In this document: one piece after another, positions 22,514 through 33,220 of the stretch
How the letters are laid out: every line of letters starts with the position of its first letter
Position numbering within the stretch: the stretch's first letter is position 1
From: Brevundimonas viscosa
GTDB lineage: Bacteria > Pseudomonadota > Alphaproteobacteria > Caulobacterales > Caulobacteraceae
Length of the DNA stretch: 64,000 nt
Assembly: GCF_900116065.1 (NCBI RefSeq)
Contig: NZ_FOZV01000005.1
Coordinates: 72,001-136,000 of the forward strand
Reading direction: 5' to 3'
Program-made: the position numbers and the translations under genes
Notes under the pieces: model-generated
The model's input: the letters and a program-made list of their open reading frames with translations, nothing else
The model's database searches: none
Told to the model about the DNA's origin: nothing

Positions 22514-23515
22514 TTGTCCGACGAACCCCTGATCACCGAAGACGACGAACCGGTCGTGCTGCAGGCGCGGATCGAGACCGGCGGGATGCGGCTGGACAAG
22601 GCGCTGGCCGGGGCCTTTCCGGACCTGTCGCGAGCACGGTTGCAGGCCCTCCTGGCGGCCGGCGCAGTGAGCCGCGACGGGACGCCGGTCTCAGGCGGGT
22701 CGGCGAAGGCGGCCGCGGGTCTGTATTCGGTGGCGGTTCCCCCGGTCGCCCCGGCGGATCCGCTTCCCGAGGCCATTCCGCTGACCCTCCTGTTCGAGGA
22801 CGACGACCTGATCGTCATCGACAAGCCCGCGGGCATGGCGGCGCATCCGGGACCCGGATGTGAGACAGGCACGCTGGTGAACGCCCTGCTGCACCACTGC
22901 GGCGACAGCCTGTCCGGGATCGGCGGCGTCGCCCGCCCGGGCATCGTGCACCGGCTGGACAAGGACACCTCGGGCGTGATGGTCGCCGCCAAGTCGGACC
23001 GGGCCCACGCAGGCCTTTCGGCGCTCTTCAGCGCCCACGACATCGAGCGCACCTATATCGCCCTGACCCGCGGGGCGCCGACGCCGCCCAGGGGGCGGAT
23101 CGAGACCCTGATCGGACGCTCGTCCTCGGATCGAAAGAAGATGGCTGTGCTGCGTTCGGGCGGGCGCCATGCGATCACCGACTATGTGGTGGAGGCCATG
23201 TTCGGCGTCCCCGCGAAGGCGGGCGGGACGCCCATGGCGGCGCGGGTCGCCTGCACCCTGCACACGGGGCGGACCCACCAGATCCGCGTCCACCTCGCCT
23301 CCAGGGGCGCGCCGATCCTTGGCGATCCGGTGTATGGCTCGGGCAGTCCGGCCGCGCCGGTCAGAGCCGCGGTCGCCGAAGCGGGACTGCAGCGCCAGGC
23401 GCTGCACGCCGCGGTGCTGGGTTTCGTCCATCCGGTCACCGGTGAGGCGCTGAGGTTCCAGACCGCCCCGCCAGCCGACATGCGCGCTCTGGAAGAGAAG
23501 TTGTCGGATCTCTGA
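22514..23515 (+). CDS. RluA-family pseudouridine synthase (RluD-like)
   Basis: A 333-residue RNA pseudouridine synthase. An N-terminal S4 RNA-binding domain (GMRLDKALAGAFPDLSRARLQALL) is followed by the catalytic domain. The catalytic aspartate lies in VHRLDKDTSGVM, and RTHQIRVHLAS is also typical. The start is TTG at 22514, chosen because GGCGGAG lies seven bases upstream and no ATG or GTG fits the S4 domain. The gene just precedes rpoH, an arrangement also seen in other alphaproteobacteria. The 23S rRNA target positions are inferred from RluD, not shown. Confidence 0.92.
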   Translation: MSDEPLITEDDEPVVLQARIETGGMRLDKALAGAFPDLSRARLQALLAAGAVSRDGTPVSGGSAKAAAGLYSVAVPPVAPADPLPEAIPLTLLFEDDDLIVIDKPAGMAAHPGPGCETGTLVNALLHHCGDSLSGIGGVARPGIVHRLDKDTSGVMVAAKSDRAHAGLSALFSAHDIERTYIALTRGAPTPPRGRIETLIGRSSSDRKKMAVLRSGGRHAITDYVVEAMFGVPAKAGGTPMAARVACTLHTGRTHQIRVHLASRGAPILGDPVYGSGSPAAPVRAAVAEAGLQRQALHAAVLGFVHPVTGEALRFQTAPPADMRALEEKLSDL

Positions 23516-23531
23516 GGGTTCGAAGTGCGTC

Positions 23532-23560
23532 TTGATTTAGGACTGACTATGAGGTATACG
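23532..23560 (+). promoter_or_regulatory. Candidate sigma70 promoter of rpoH
   Basis: TTGATT (23532-23537) and TATACG (23555-23560) are separated by 17 bases, in an AT-richer patch just after the pseudouridine synthase stop. Transcription from here gives an rpoH leader of about 165 bases, long enough for a structured, temperature-sensitive 5' region. No convincing heat-shock sigma32 promoter was found. Confidence 0.45.
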
Positions 23561-23733
23561 GAGCCACATTCGGTGCAGTGGCGCCGGGGCAACGGTCACG
23601 CTTTGCTGTGACGATCCGCCTCTGACAAAGACGGAAACCCGAACCTATCTCACCGGTTGAGGGGCGAGACGCCGGCGCACGTGCGTGGCCGACGCCGCAG
23701 GGCCCGCTCGTTACTTTTGGTCGGAGGGACCAC

Positions 23734-24621
23734 ATGGCTGCTACCAGATCGCTCGCGGTGATGTCGCCTGAACAGGGACTGTCGCGATACCTGACGGAAA
23801 TCCGCAAGTTTCCGATGCTGAGCAAGGACGAGGAGTTCATGCTCGCCAAGCGTTGGTCGGAGCACCAGGACCCCGAAGCCGCGCACCGCCTCGTCACCTC
23901 GCACCTTCGCCTCGTGGCCAAGATCGCCATGGGCTATCGCGGCTACGGCCTGCCGATCGGCGAAGTGATCTCCGAGGGCAACGTCGGCCTGATGCAGGCG
24001 GTGAAGAAGTTCGACCCGGACAAGGGCTTCCGCCTGGCGACCTACGCCATGTGGTGGATCCGCGCCTCGATCCAGGAGTACATCCTGCGCAGCTGGTCGC
24101 TCGTGAAGATGGGCACCACGGCGGCGCAGAAGAAGCTGTTCTTCAACCTGCGCAAGGCCAAGAGCCAGATCTCGGCCTTTGAGGAAGGCGACCTGCATCC
24201 GGATCACGTCGAGACGATCGCCACCAAGCTGGGCGTGACCCATCAGGACGTCATCGACATGAATCGCCGGCTGGGCGGCGACGCCTCGCTGAACGCGCCG
24301 TTGCGCGCCGACGGCGAGAGCGAGTGGCAGGACTGGCTGGCCGACGACACGGCCGTCTCGCAGGAGACCCAGCTGGCCGAGGACGAGGAGAAGTCGATCC
24401 GCATGAGCCTGCTGCAGGAGGCCATGGAGGAGCTGACCGACCGCGAGAAGCACATCCTCACCGAGCGCCGGCTCAAGGACGATCCGGTCACCCTCGAGGA
24501 GCTCGCCGGGCAGTACGGCGTGTCGCGCGAGCGGGTGCGTCAGATCGAGGTGCGCGCCTTCGAGAAGCTTCAGAAGGCGATGCGCGCCGCGGCCGAGGAG
24601 CGGAACCTGGTCAACGCCTGA
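23734..24621 (+). CDS. rpoH: RNA polymerase heat-shock sigma factor RpoH (sigma32)
   Basis: Directs RNA polymerase to chaperone and protease promoters after heat or protein stress. The 295-residue protein has region 2 (VTSHLRLVAKIAMGYRGYG, RLATYAMWWIRASIQEYIL), the RpoH box region near QKKLFFNLRKAK, and region 4 with VSRERVRQIEVRAFEKL. QKKLFFNLRK is the hallmark that separates RpoH from other group 3 sigmas. GGAGG precedes the ATG. A terminator follows at once, so rpoH is expressed alone. Confidence 0.96.
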   Translation: MAATRSLAVMSPEQGLSRYLTEIRKFPMLSKDEEFMLAKRWSEHQDPEAAHRLVTSHLRLVAKIAMGYRGYGLPIGEVISEGNVGLMQAVKKFDPDKGFRLATYAMWWIRASIQEYILRSWSLVKMGTTAAQKKLFFNLRKAKSQISAFEEGDLHPDHVETIATKLGVTHQDVIDMNRRLGGDASLNAPLRADGESEWQDWLADDTAVSQETQLAEDEEKSIRMSLLQEAMEELTDREKHILTERRLKDDPVTLEELAGQYGVSRERVRQIEVRAFEKLQKAMRAAAEERNLVNA

Positions 24622-24644
24622 TTAAGGCCGTTCGACAGGGAAGG

Positions 24645-24669
24645 AGGCGGGCGTTCAGCCCGCCTTTTT
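24645..24669 (+). terminator. Rho-independent terminator of rpoH
   Basis: A perfect GGCGGGC/GCCCGCC stem with loop GTTCA at 24646-24664 is followed by TTTTT. It overlaps the last codons of the convergent response regulator gene, so the two transcripts overlap at their 3' ends. Confidence 0.88.
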
Positions 24670-25461
24670 CATGGGCTCGGCCTGGTGCATCGCCAGCAGA
24701 CCGCCGATCGGCGCCGACAGGGTGGCCTTGGTCGCCGGCCCCGAGGCGAGGCTGACTTCCAGCGCGCCGACGGCCACCGCCAGCCGTGAGTCCGCCCCTT
24801 TCATCGCCACGGCCTTGAGGGCCGACGCCTGTTCGCGGATAGCGCGGACGGCCTGCATCGGGTCGCGATCGAACTGGTCCAGGGCGGAAGCCAGGATGCG
24901 CATGGCCTGGTCCTTCGCCGCCGCCAGGGCGGCCGCCCCCGTCGCGGCCCGGTCGCTGCGCCGCTTGCCCGGTCCGCTGTACTCGCCGGAATTGAAACGC
25001 CGTCGATCGGGCCCGACGTATTCCACCGCCTCGACCCAGTCGCGTGGCTTCAGCGCGACGTTCTCGACCCGCCGCTGCAGATCGGCGCTGGTGAACGGCT
25101 TGCGGAGGAACTCGTGCACGCCCGCATCGCGCGCGCCGAGGATCGTCGATGCGGTCGCCTCCGCCGAGATCATGATGATCGGCGCGCGGCGGCACGGCAG
25201 GTCTGAACGCCGCAAGCGGCGAGCCAACGCCTCGCCGTCGAGACCCGGCCCGGACCGCTCGGTGAAGACGATGCCCGGTTCCAGGGCGGCGGCGGCCTTC
25301 ATGGCCCGGGTGTCCGCCGCCTCGACCGCGATCTCGCGCGCCCCCAAGGCCTTCATGAGATCCGTGAGCAGGCGGGCGGCATGCGTGTTGGGGTCCACGA
25401 TCAGGACCCGTTTCGTCACCGGCTCCAGCCGGGCCAGAAGGCGATGATCGACAGCAAACAC
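24655..25461 (-). CDS. Response-regulator-like protein with Glu at the phosphorylation site
   Basis: A 268-residue protein with an N-terminal receiver domain (residues 18-135) and an uncharacterised helical C-terminal half. The receiver keeps IVDP, Ser in IIMISAE and Lys in FLRKPF. At the phospho-Asp position the expected pattern (PDLVLLDxxxPGMDG) reads PGIVFTERSGPGLDG, so Glu68 replaces Asp. A VGPDRRR motif and a similar SGPGKRRSDR follow, then an alpha-helical tail. The GTG at 25461 has GGAGG upstream; a GTG at 25419 is possible. It is convergent with rpoH. No DNA-binding or enzymatic output domain is recognisable. Confidence 0.83.
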   Translation of the reverse strand: MFAVDHRLLARLEPVTKRVLIVDPNTHAARLLTDLMKALGAREIAVEAADTRAMKAAAALEPGIVFTERSGPGLDGEALARRLRRSDLPCRRAPIIMISAEATASTILGARDAGVHEFLRKPFTSADLQRRVENVALKPRDWVEAVEYVGPDRRRFNSGEYSGPGKRRSDRAATGAAALAAAKDQAMRILASALDQFDRDPMQAVRAIREQASALKAVAMKGADSRLAVAVGALEVSLASGPATKATLSAPIGGLLAMHQAEPMKKAG

Positions 25462-25530
25462 GCAGAACCCTCCACCTCCCGGTTCAATGACAGGACAGGG
25501 TTAAGGCGACTTGAACGCTGTGGTGGAGCG

Positions 25531-26826
<1,296 letters not shown>

Positions 26827-26909
26827 GATGCTTCTCCGCCGATCCGACTTCCGGAATGCGGGCGCAGCCTATAGCGGCGGAATCGTCGGGTGTCCTCCCG
26901 GCGCGGGGA

Positions 26910-28061
26910 TTATTCGGCCATCGCCGTCTCGAACGCCCAGTCGAGCCACGGCGTCAGCGCCTCGATGTCGGCCGTGTCGACCGTGCAGCCGCACCAGATG
27001 CGCAGGCCGGCCGGCGCATTGCGATGGCTTTCGACATCGAACGCCGCGCCTTCATCCTCGACCAGCGCCTTCATTCGCCGCACCAGGGCTTGCCGCGCCG
27101 GCTCGTCCATCGTCGTGACGCGCGGATCGACGATCTTCAGGCAAACCGAAGTGGTCGACCGTGTCGCGGGGTCTTCCGCCAGATAGTCGATCCAGTCCGC
27201 CTGTCGCACCCAGGCGTCGAGCGCCGCCGCATTGGCGTTCGTCCGGGCGACGAGCGCGTCCAGCCCCCCGGCCGCGAGTCCCCACTCCACGGCGTCGATC
27301 CAGTCTTCGAGGGTCCACACCGAGAAGGTGTTGATCATTGATCCGCTCGCCAGCGTCCGGTCGAAACCGTTGGCGTCACGCAGGCGCAGCACCTTCGGAA
27401 CAGGCCGCGGCGGCGCATAGCGGTCCAGCCGCGCCACCGCTCGCGGCGACAGCGCCGCAACGCCCAGTCCTGCCTCGCCGCCCAGCGCTTTCTGGAAGCT
27501 GAAGGTCACCACGTCGAGCCGGGCCCACGGCAGCGGCATGGCGAACGCTGCGGAAGTCGCGTCGCAGATCGTCAGCCCCTCGCGGTCGGCCGCGATCCAG
27601 TCCGCGCCCGGCGCCCGCACGCCGGAGGTCGTCCCGTTCCACGGGAAAACCAGGTCGCTGGCGGGATCGACACGGGAAACGTCGGGAAACCGCCCGTACG
27701 GAGCGGTCAGCACCTCCGGCTCAAGGCCAAGGTGGTCCCGGATGTCGGTCGCCCAGACCTGCCCGAAGTTCTCGAAGGCGAGCACCTGCACCGGCCGCTC
27801 GCCCAGCATCGACCACAGGGCCGCCTCGACCGCCGCGGTGTCCGACCCGGGAACGTAGACCACCTGCCAGTCCGCCGGGACCTGCAGCAGCTCGCGCGTC
27901 AGCCTGAGTCCGTGGGCGAACCGCGCCACCACCTCCGGCGCACGGATGCCCCGGCCGAGCAGTTCGTGCGGCAAGGTCTGGCTCGACCACCCCGGACGCT
28001 TCGCCGTCGGTCCCGAAGAGAACCACGGCCGCGCCGGCTTCAAGTTGGGACGGTTCGCCAT
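26910..28061 (-). CDS. serC: Phosphoserine aminotransferase
   Basis: A PLP enzyme that transaminates 3-phosphohydroxypyruvate to phosphoserine in serine synthesis (it also acts in the pyridoxal pathway in some bacteria). The product is 383 residues from the ATG at 28061: MANRPNLKPARPWFSSGPTAKRP, trimmed here to its key part WFSSGPTAKRP, is the alphaproteobacterial form's N-terminus. The PLP lysine is in VTFSFQKALGGEAG. The start overlaps the stop of the upstream J-domain gene (ATGA). serA, often adjacent in relatives, is absent here, where purA follows directly. Confidence 0.93.
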   Translation of the reverse strand: MANRPNLKPARPWFSSGPTAKRPGWSSQTLPHELLGRGIRAPEVVARFAHGLRLTRELLQVPADWQVVYVPGSDTAAVEAALWSMLGERPVQVLAFENFGQVWATDIRDHLGLEPEVLTAPYGRFPDVSRVDPASDLVFPWNGTTSGVRAPGADWIAADREGLTICDATSAAFAMPLPWARLDVVTFSFQKALGGEAGLGVAALSPRAVARLDRYAPPRPVPKVLRLRDANGFDRTLASGSMINTFSVWTLEDWIDAVEWGLAAGGLDALVARTNANAAALDAWVRQADWIDYLAEDPATRSTTSVCLKIVDPRVTTMDEPARQALVRRMKALVEDEGAAFDVESHRNAPAGLRIWCGCTVDTADIEALTPWLDWAFETAMAE

Positions 28062-28969
28062 CAGTCTCGGAACGGCCGGATCGGCGCCTTGTCGCGCACG
28101 CCCTGGGCCCATTTGGTGAGAGTGGGATCCTCGTCACCAGGGAGCATGATCATCAGGCGCGCCAGGAGGTCGCCTCGCTTGCCGCCGGCGAACGCCCCGC
28201 GCCCCTTCAGCCGCAGGACCTTGCCCGAGCTGGACCCCTTCGGAATGGTCACGCTGACCGTACCCTCGGGCGTCCGGACCGGCGTCTTCCCCCCCAGCAA
28301 CGCGTCGGCAAGGGCGATGGGCAGATCCATGCTGAGATCGGCGCCGTCGCGGGTGAATACCGGATGCGGCGCGATCCGCAGTTCGATCAGGGCGTCGCCA
28401 TTTTCGCCGCCCCGTCCGGCTGCGCCCTGCCCCTTCAGGCGGATGACCTGCCCGTCCGCCGCCCCCTTCGGAATCGCGACATCGAGCACTCGCCCGTCCG
28501 AAAACTGGATGCGCCGGGTCGCCCCGCTGATCGAGTCCTCGAGGCTGATCTCAAGCGTCGCTCGCACGTCGGAGCCCCGACCGCTGAAGCCGCCCCGACC
28601 CGGACGGGCGCCGCCGCCGAACATGCCGCCCAGAATCTCGTCGAGGTCGATGTTCTCGAAGCCGCCGCGGGCGCCTGCTCCGAACGGACCTTGCCCGGGG
28701 CCGCCCGTTCCCCCGCGAGGGCCGCCGAAGCCGCGGAATTGCTCCCGCCCGTCTGCGTCGATCTCTCCGCGATCGAACTTCGCCCGCTTCTCGGCGTCGC
28801 CGAGCAGATCGAAGGCGGCTGTCACCCGCTTGAATCGATCCTCTGCCGCCTTGTCGCCGGGGTTCTTGTCAGGGTGGAGATCCTTGGCGAGCTTGCGGAA
28901 CGCCTTCTTGATTTCGTCCTGGCTCGCGCCCCGGGCTACGCCGAGTTCCTTGTAGGGATCGCCCGCCAC
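28061..28969 (-). CDS. DnaJ-class co-chaperone, CbpA-like
   Basis: A 302-residue J-domain protein. The J domain covers residues 4-70 with the essential HPD in LHPDKNPGD. A Gly/Phe-rich segment follows (residues 75-115), then two DnaJ C-terminal beta domains (DVRATLEISLEDSISGATR, TVSVTIPKGSSSGKVLRLKG). The CxxCxGxG zinc finger is missing, so it is of the CbpA (type II) class that stimulates DnaK ATPase. It precedes serC with a four-base overlap, and the GTA cluster ends 90 bases upstream. Confidence 0.92.
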   Translation of the reverse strand: MAGDPYKELGVARGASQDEIKKAFRKLAKDLHPDKNPGDKAAEDRFKRVTAAFDLLGDAEKRAKFDRGEIDADGREQFRGFGGPRGGTGGPGQGPFGAGARGGFENIDLDEILGGMFGGGARPGRGGFSGRGSDVRATLEISLEDSISGATRRIQFSDGRVLDVAIPKGAADGQVIRLKGQGAAGRGGENGDALIELRIAPHPVFTRDGADLSMDLPIALADALLGGKTPVRTPEGTVSVTIPKGSSSGKVLRLKGRGAFAGGKRGDLLARLMIMLPGDEDPTLTKWAQGVRDKAPIRPFRD

Positions 28970-29059
28970 TCGAATGTCGCTCCGTTGGGCCGCCGCCCGC
29001 CAAACACAGAGCTTCCAGTTAGGGCATCGCCGCCGTTCCGCAAAGGCGCCGCCTCGCGT

Positions 29060-32000
29060 TCAACCCGGACGCACTTCCGATTCAAGTCCCCAGCCCCAGC
29101 CGTCGCCCCACTGACTGACGGCGAAGCGGGCTGCCTCCGCGCCCTCCGGAAAATCGACGACGGCCTCCGAGGCCGGATAGAGGGCTTGCGTTCCGGAGAC
29201 CTCGAAAATTCGCAACTCGCCCTCGGCGCCCAGGACCCGCACCCTGAACCGCAGCGGATCGGAGGGAGCCGGCTCTTCCGCCCATCGGTCGCCGTCCAGG
29301 CGATGACGGGCGATCCAGCTCAGATCGAAGCCGCCGTCCACGCGGCGGATGGCGCGCGCATGGGCGGGGCTCCACGGTCGCACCCCGACGCCGCGCGCCG
29401 CCCACAGCTTTTCGGTGAAGCGGGGGCCGCCAGCCGGGAGACCGCTCAACCCCGCGCGCCAGACCAGCGGCAGACCTCGCTCGGCGGGCGGCGAGTCCAC
29501 CCGCGGCAGCTGCCCGTCCAGCATCACGCAGAGGGCGTCGGCCGGTGCGCCGCCGGCCGTCGTACCCTGCTGTCCCCGCAGCAGCCCGGTCAGCCGCCAC
29601 ACGTCGCCGCCGACCAGGTCGGCGTTGCGGAACTGCAGCAGTTCCCATTCCTCTCCGGCCTCGACCAGCACCACATTGGCGCCGGCGAGGACCGCATCCG
29701 CCGGGCGACTCTGCGGCGCCCGGCCTTCGAGGCGGACAAGCAGGGCGTTGGTCTCGTCCCAGCGGTGCCGCGGTCCTGATGACAGCGGTTCGTTCAGCCT
29801 TCCGACGGTTGCCGGCTCGGCCACCTCCGCCCGCACCGTCAGGGCATGCGGAGCCGGCCCCGCCAGCACCTGCATCGGCCTCCAGGGATCGGCAGCCACC
29901 ACCGCCAGCGGCCGGAGGTCGGATTCGGCGCCCGGCAGCGGCGGCGGGTCGAGTAGACGGAGGAAGGGCGCTCCGGCAGCCGGAACCGCCTCCGGCGCCG
30001 CAGGCAGGCGATCGTCCGCTTCCGCTTCAGGCGCGGAGATGGGCTCCAGCATGGCTGAAGGCGTCCCGTCGAGATCCAGCCGGACCACCCGCCAGTCGCC
30101 GCCGCGGAGTTCCAGCGAGACCACGTCGCCGGCCTCGAGCCGCAAGGCGTCCACCGGGCCGGGATGCAGGGTCAGCGTCTCTGCCGCGGCGTCCGCGAGC
30201 GCGCGGGCTGCGGCCGCCCGCGCCGTTGCGCCTGAGCACACGGCGGGCAGCTCCAGATCGACGCCGCCGCCGTCGGCCGCGCTGCGGACGCTCTCGGCCC
30301 CGGTCTGGTAGTCGCGATTGCCGTCGATGAAGCGCACGCGCGCAACGGCCGGCGGCGTTTCGAGCACCCGCTCGGCGCGAACGCCCGTCCCCTCTTCCGG
30401 CAAGGCCAGGTCATCGGCGGCCAGGAACGCTGCGGGCGGCTCCACGCCGCGCACCGCCACCCGTCCGCCGCGCTCCGACAGGGTCAGCCCAAGGGCCCGG
30501 ATCAGTGGCTCAAGGGCGTCGCGGGTGCGCATCGGCCGGTCGATGAGGTAGCCGGAGATTCCATCAGGCACGCCGGCCACCTCGAACATGTCATCCGTCA
30601 GGCCGCCCCGGCGCAGGATGGCCGCGATCAGGTCGTCCGCCTCTCCCGTCAGTCGGCCGTTCAGCCAGTGACCGGTGCGCCAGGCTGGCGCATCGGCCCA
30701 GACGTCGGCCCGGCCCGGAAAGGCGGGCCACGGCCGCGCATCCCAGCACCAGGCGTCGACTCCGGTCAGCATCGGTCCGCCGTAGACGGGCGAGATCGGA
30801 TTATTGGCGGCGAAATGGGCGAGGACGGCCTCGAGCGCCCGCCTTTGCATCCGGTCGTCGCGCGCGCCCGTCGAATCCGGCGGAAGCGACCCTTCGGAGC
30901 TCTTCGGGTCCTGGAACAGGTTGGGCGCATTGCCGCCCCGGTCCACCGCGGCGCAGCCGAACTCGGTCAGCCGCACCGGCTTCATGCCCGGAACCCACGC
31001 CGTCGGCTGGCCGGCGCGCACGCCGCCCGGCCGGTCATGGTGCGGACGGCTCCACCAGCTCACGAGATCCTTGACCCGGAACACCCAGTCCTCGCCGTGC
31101 GCCGTGTCGACGATCGGGGTCCGGACCTGCGCCGCACGGTCCGCCTCGGACGCGTACCACCAGTCGAAGCCTTCGCCCCCGGCCACCTGCGCGGCGAGGT
31201 AGGCGGGATCGTCGGGCCCGCCGAATGAAGCCGCGTCGAGGCCGCCGTCGCCGCCCCTCCAGTCGCCCAGCGGCGGGTACCAGTCCACGGCGACGTAATC
31301 GATCGCCGGATCGGCCCACAGCGGATCCAGGTGGAAAGCCACCTCCCCGCCGTCCCGCAGTCCGGCGTACTCTGACCAGTCGGCGGCGTAGGACAGCTGG
31401 ACCTCCGGCCCCGCCACGGCCCGGCACTCCGCCGCCAGCGACCGGAGCTCGGCGACCGCGGGAAAGCCGCCGCCGGCGTCCTGCGTCAGCGTCAGGCCGC
31501 GCATCTCCGAGCCGATCAGCAAGCCGTCCGCGCCGGTCTCCGCGGCGAGCCCGGCGTAGTGCAGCGCCAGCCGCCGCAGACCCCAGCCGTCGGCAGTCCC
31601 GAACAGGGCGGCCACATCCTCGGCGGCCTCGCCCTCGGGCCTTCCGCACACCCGCCCGCGCCATGGGTAGGCGGCCTGCTCGGCGCCGCCGTACGGGTCC
31701 GGCAAGCCGTTGCCGGGCGGGATGTCCATGAAGACGAAGGGATACAGCGTCACCTCCAGCCCCCGCGCCTTCAGCTCGGCCACGGCCTGACGCACGCTCT
31801 CGTCGGACGGCGTGCCGCCGTAGGCGGGCGCGCCGCCGCTTCCGGAGATCAGATGGGCGGTCTGCCGATCCAGTCCCGCCGCCGACCAGACCAGGGGCTC
31901 CGTCGGCTTGTCGCGTCGCTCGACACCCGGCCGGATCAGACATTCGCCGGCGCGCAGATCCGTCCCGAACCAGCCGATCACCAGGCTGACGCGCTTCAGC

Positions 32001-32767
32001 CCGGGGCACTGCGCCTGCAGATGGTCCAGCGAGACCACCAGGTCCGGCCGCCCGTCGCCGGCATGCAGGTTCTCCGCACTGGTGCGGGTCAGCCCCTCGC
32101 GACGCATCACCGGTTCTGTCGCCAGCACGAACTCGCCGGCTCCCGGGATCAGGCACACGCCCTCGAGACGATCCCCAAGCCGCGGCTCGCCGCCCCGCGG
32201 ACGCCGGAACACCTCAAAGGCCAGTTGCGGCGCGCGATCGCCATAGGGACCGAGCGGCAGGTCTTCGAACACGACATAGGCCGTGCCGCGATAGGCCGGA
32301 GCGTCGCCCTCGATCGACTCGATCAGCGGATCGGGCGTCTGGTCCGGCCCGCCCCGGTGCACCCGCATCGTGACGCCCGTCAGGTCCATCGGCCGGCCGT
32401 CCGCCCAGACCCGACCGACGCCGTCGATCTCCCCCTCGCACAGGGCGACGGCGAAGCTGAGCGAATAGCCGTAGTCGACCGTCCGCGGCCCGCCCTTGCC
32501 GCCTGCGGAGGTGCGCCGGCCCTCCAGGAAGCGCGCCGCCCAGATCATCTGGCCGGTCACCCGGGCGCGCCCGAACACGCACGGCAGCGGCGCGCCCTCG
32601 GCCGTGCCCTGCACCTTGAGCTCCTGCAATCTCGGTCCGCGCTGGCGCGGCGGCTGCAGGCCCGCGATCGCCGCACTGTCCACCATGCCGCCGAGCATGG
32701 CCCCGAGGCTCGCTCCCAGCGGCCCGCCGATCGCGCCGCCGGCCGCCCCGAACACCATCTGCGCCAT
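29060..32767 (-). CDS. GTA baseplate multidomain protein (g15 equivalent)
   Basis: At 1235 residues this is the largest GTA structural protein, the counterpart of RcGTA g15 that forms the tail tip fibre and baseplate. The N-terminal 50 residues are Gly-rich and hydrophobic (MAQMVFGAAGGAIGGPLGAS). A TIM-barrel-like domain spans roughly residues 380-720 (PYPWRGRVCG-like entry, YVAVDWYPPLGDWRGG). A phage-tail beta domain follows around 770-930 (TRDALEPLIRALGLTLSERGG). In RcGTA-type agents this protein contacts the recipient cell. Its ATG is one base from the stop of the NlpC/P60 gene. Confidence 0.95.
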   Translation of the reverse strand: MAQMVFGAAGGAIGGPLGASLGAMLGGMVDSAAIAGLQPPRQRGPRLQELKVQGTAEGAPLPCVFGRARVTGQMIWAARFLEGRRTSAGGKGGPRTVDYGYSLSFAVALCEGEIDGVGRVWADGRPMDLTGVTMRVHRGGPDQTPDPLIESIEGDAPAYRGTAYVVFEDLPLGPYGDRAPQLAFEVFRRPRGGEPRLGDRLEGVCLIPGAGEFVLATEPVMRREGLTRTSAENLHAGDGRPDLVVSLDHLQAQCPGLKRVSLVIGWFGTDLRAGECLIRPGVERRDKPTEPLVWSAAGLDRQTAHLISGSGGAPAYGGTPSDESVRQAVAELKARGLEVTLYPFVFMDIPPGNGLPDPYGGAEQAAYPWRGRVCGRPEGEAAEDVAALFGTADGWGLRRLALHYAGLAAETGADGLLIGSEMRGLTLTQDAGGGFPAVAELRSLAAECRAVAGPEVQLSYAADWSEYAGLRDGGEVAFHLDPLWADPAIDYVAVDWYPPLGDWRGGDGGLDAASFGGPDDPAYLAAQVAGGEGFDWWYASEADRAAQVRTPIVDTAHGEDWVFRVKDLVSWWSRPHHDRPGGVRAGQPTAWVPGMKPVRLTEFGCAAVDRGGNAPNLFQDPKSSEGSLPPDSTGARDDRMQRRALEAVLAHFAANNPISPVYGGPMLTGVDAWCWDARPWPAFPGRADVWADAPAWRTGHWLNGRLTGEADDLIAAILRRGGLTDDMFEVAGVPDGISGYLIDRPMRTRDALEPLIRALGLTLSERGGRVAVRGVEPPAAFLAADDLALPEEGTGVRAERVLETPPAVARVRFIDGNRDYQTGAESVRSAADGGGVDLELPAVCSGATARAAAARALADAAAETLTLHPGPVDALRLEAGDVVSLELRGGDWRVVRLDLDGTPSAMLEPISAPEAEADDRLPAAPEAVPAAGAPFLRLLDPPPLPGAESDLRPLAVVAADPWRPMQVLAGPAPHALTVRAEVAEPATVGRLNEPLSSGPRHRWDETNALLVRLEGRAPQSRPADAVLAGANVVLVEAGEEWELLQFRNADLVGGDVWRLTGLLRGQQGTTAGGAPADALCVMLDGQLPRVDSPPAERGLPLVWRAGLSGLPAGGPRFTEKLWAARGVGVRPWSPAHARAIRRVDGGFDLSWIARHRLDGDRWAEEPAPSDPLRFRVRVLGAEGELRIFEVSGTQALYPASEAVVDFPEGAEAARFAVSQWGDGWGWGLESEVRPG

Positions 32768-33220
32768 TCAGCCCGCTCCGTTTTCGGCAAGAGGCCAGGT
32801 GAACGCAGCCACCAGCCGGCGCCGCCACCAACTCCCCATCCAGCTCTCGACCACGGCGCGACCCCAGTACGCATGGATCATCCGCGCCTCGCCTGTCGCG
32901 CACGCCTCGCTCAGGATCGCGCAATGCTTGGCGGGGCAGCCGGGCGCCATCCGGAACAGGAGCACATCCCCGGGCTCGGCCCGGTCCAGGGGGATCTCCC
33001 GGAGCCACCGGCGCGCGGCGGCCCACAGCGTTTCCTCGCCGCCGACCTCCGCCCAGTCCGGCGCATAGGGCGGCGGCGCTTCCGGCTCGGGACCGATCAC
33101 CTCGCGCCAGATTCCGCGGAGCAGGCCGAGGCAATCGGCGCCCTCGCCCCTGACGCTCGCCTGATGCCGGTAGGGCGTTCCGATCCAGCCGCGCGCGGCC
33201 GACAGGATCACGACCCTCAT
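32768..33220 (-). CDS. GTA tail cell-wall peptidase, NlpC/P60 type (g14 equivalent)
   Basis: A 150-residue NlpC/P60-fold protein, matching the RcGTA g14 peptidase that is thought to open the recipient peptidoglycan or assist tail assembly. The nucleophile Cys30 lies in GEGADCLGLLRG and the catalytic His99 in PAKHCAIL, both in the expected order. It overlaps the stop of g13 by four bases and abuts g15. Activity is inferred from the intact dyad. Confidence 0.93.
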   Translation of the reverse strand: MRVVILSAARGWIGTPYRHQASVRGEGADCLGLLRGIWREVIGPEPEAPPPYAPDWAEVGGEETLWAAARRWLREIPLDRAEPGDVLLFRMAPGCPAKHCAILSEACATGEARMIHAYWGRAVVESWMGSWWRRRLVAAFTWPLAENGAG

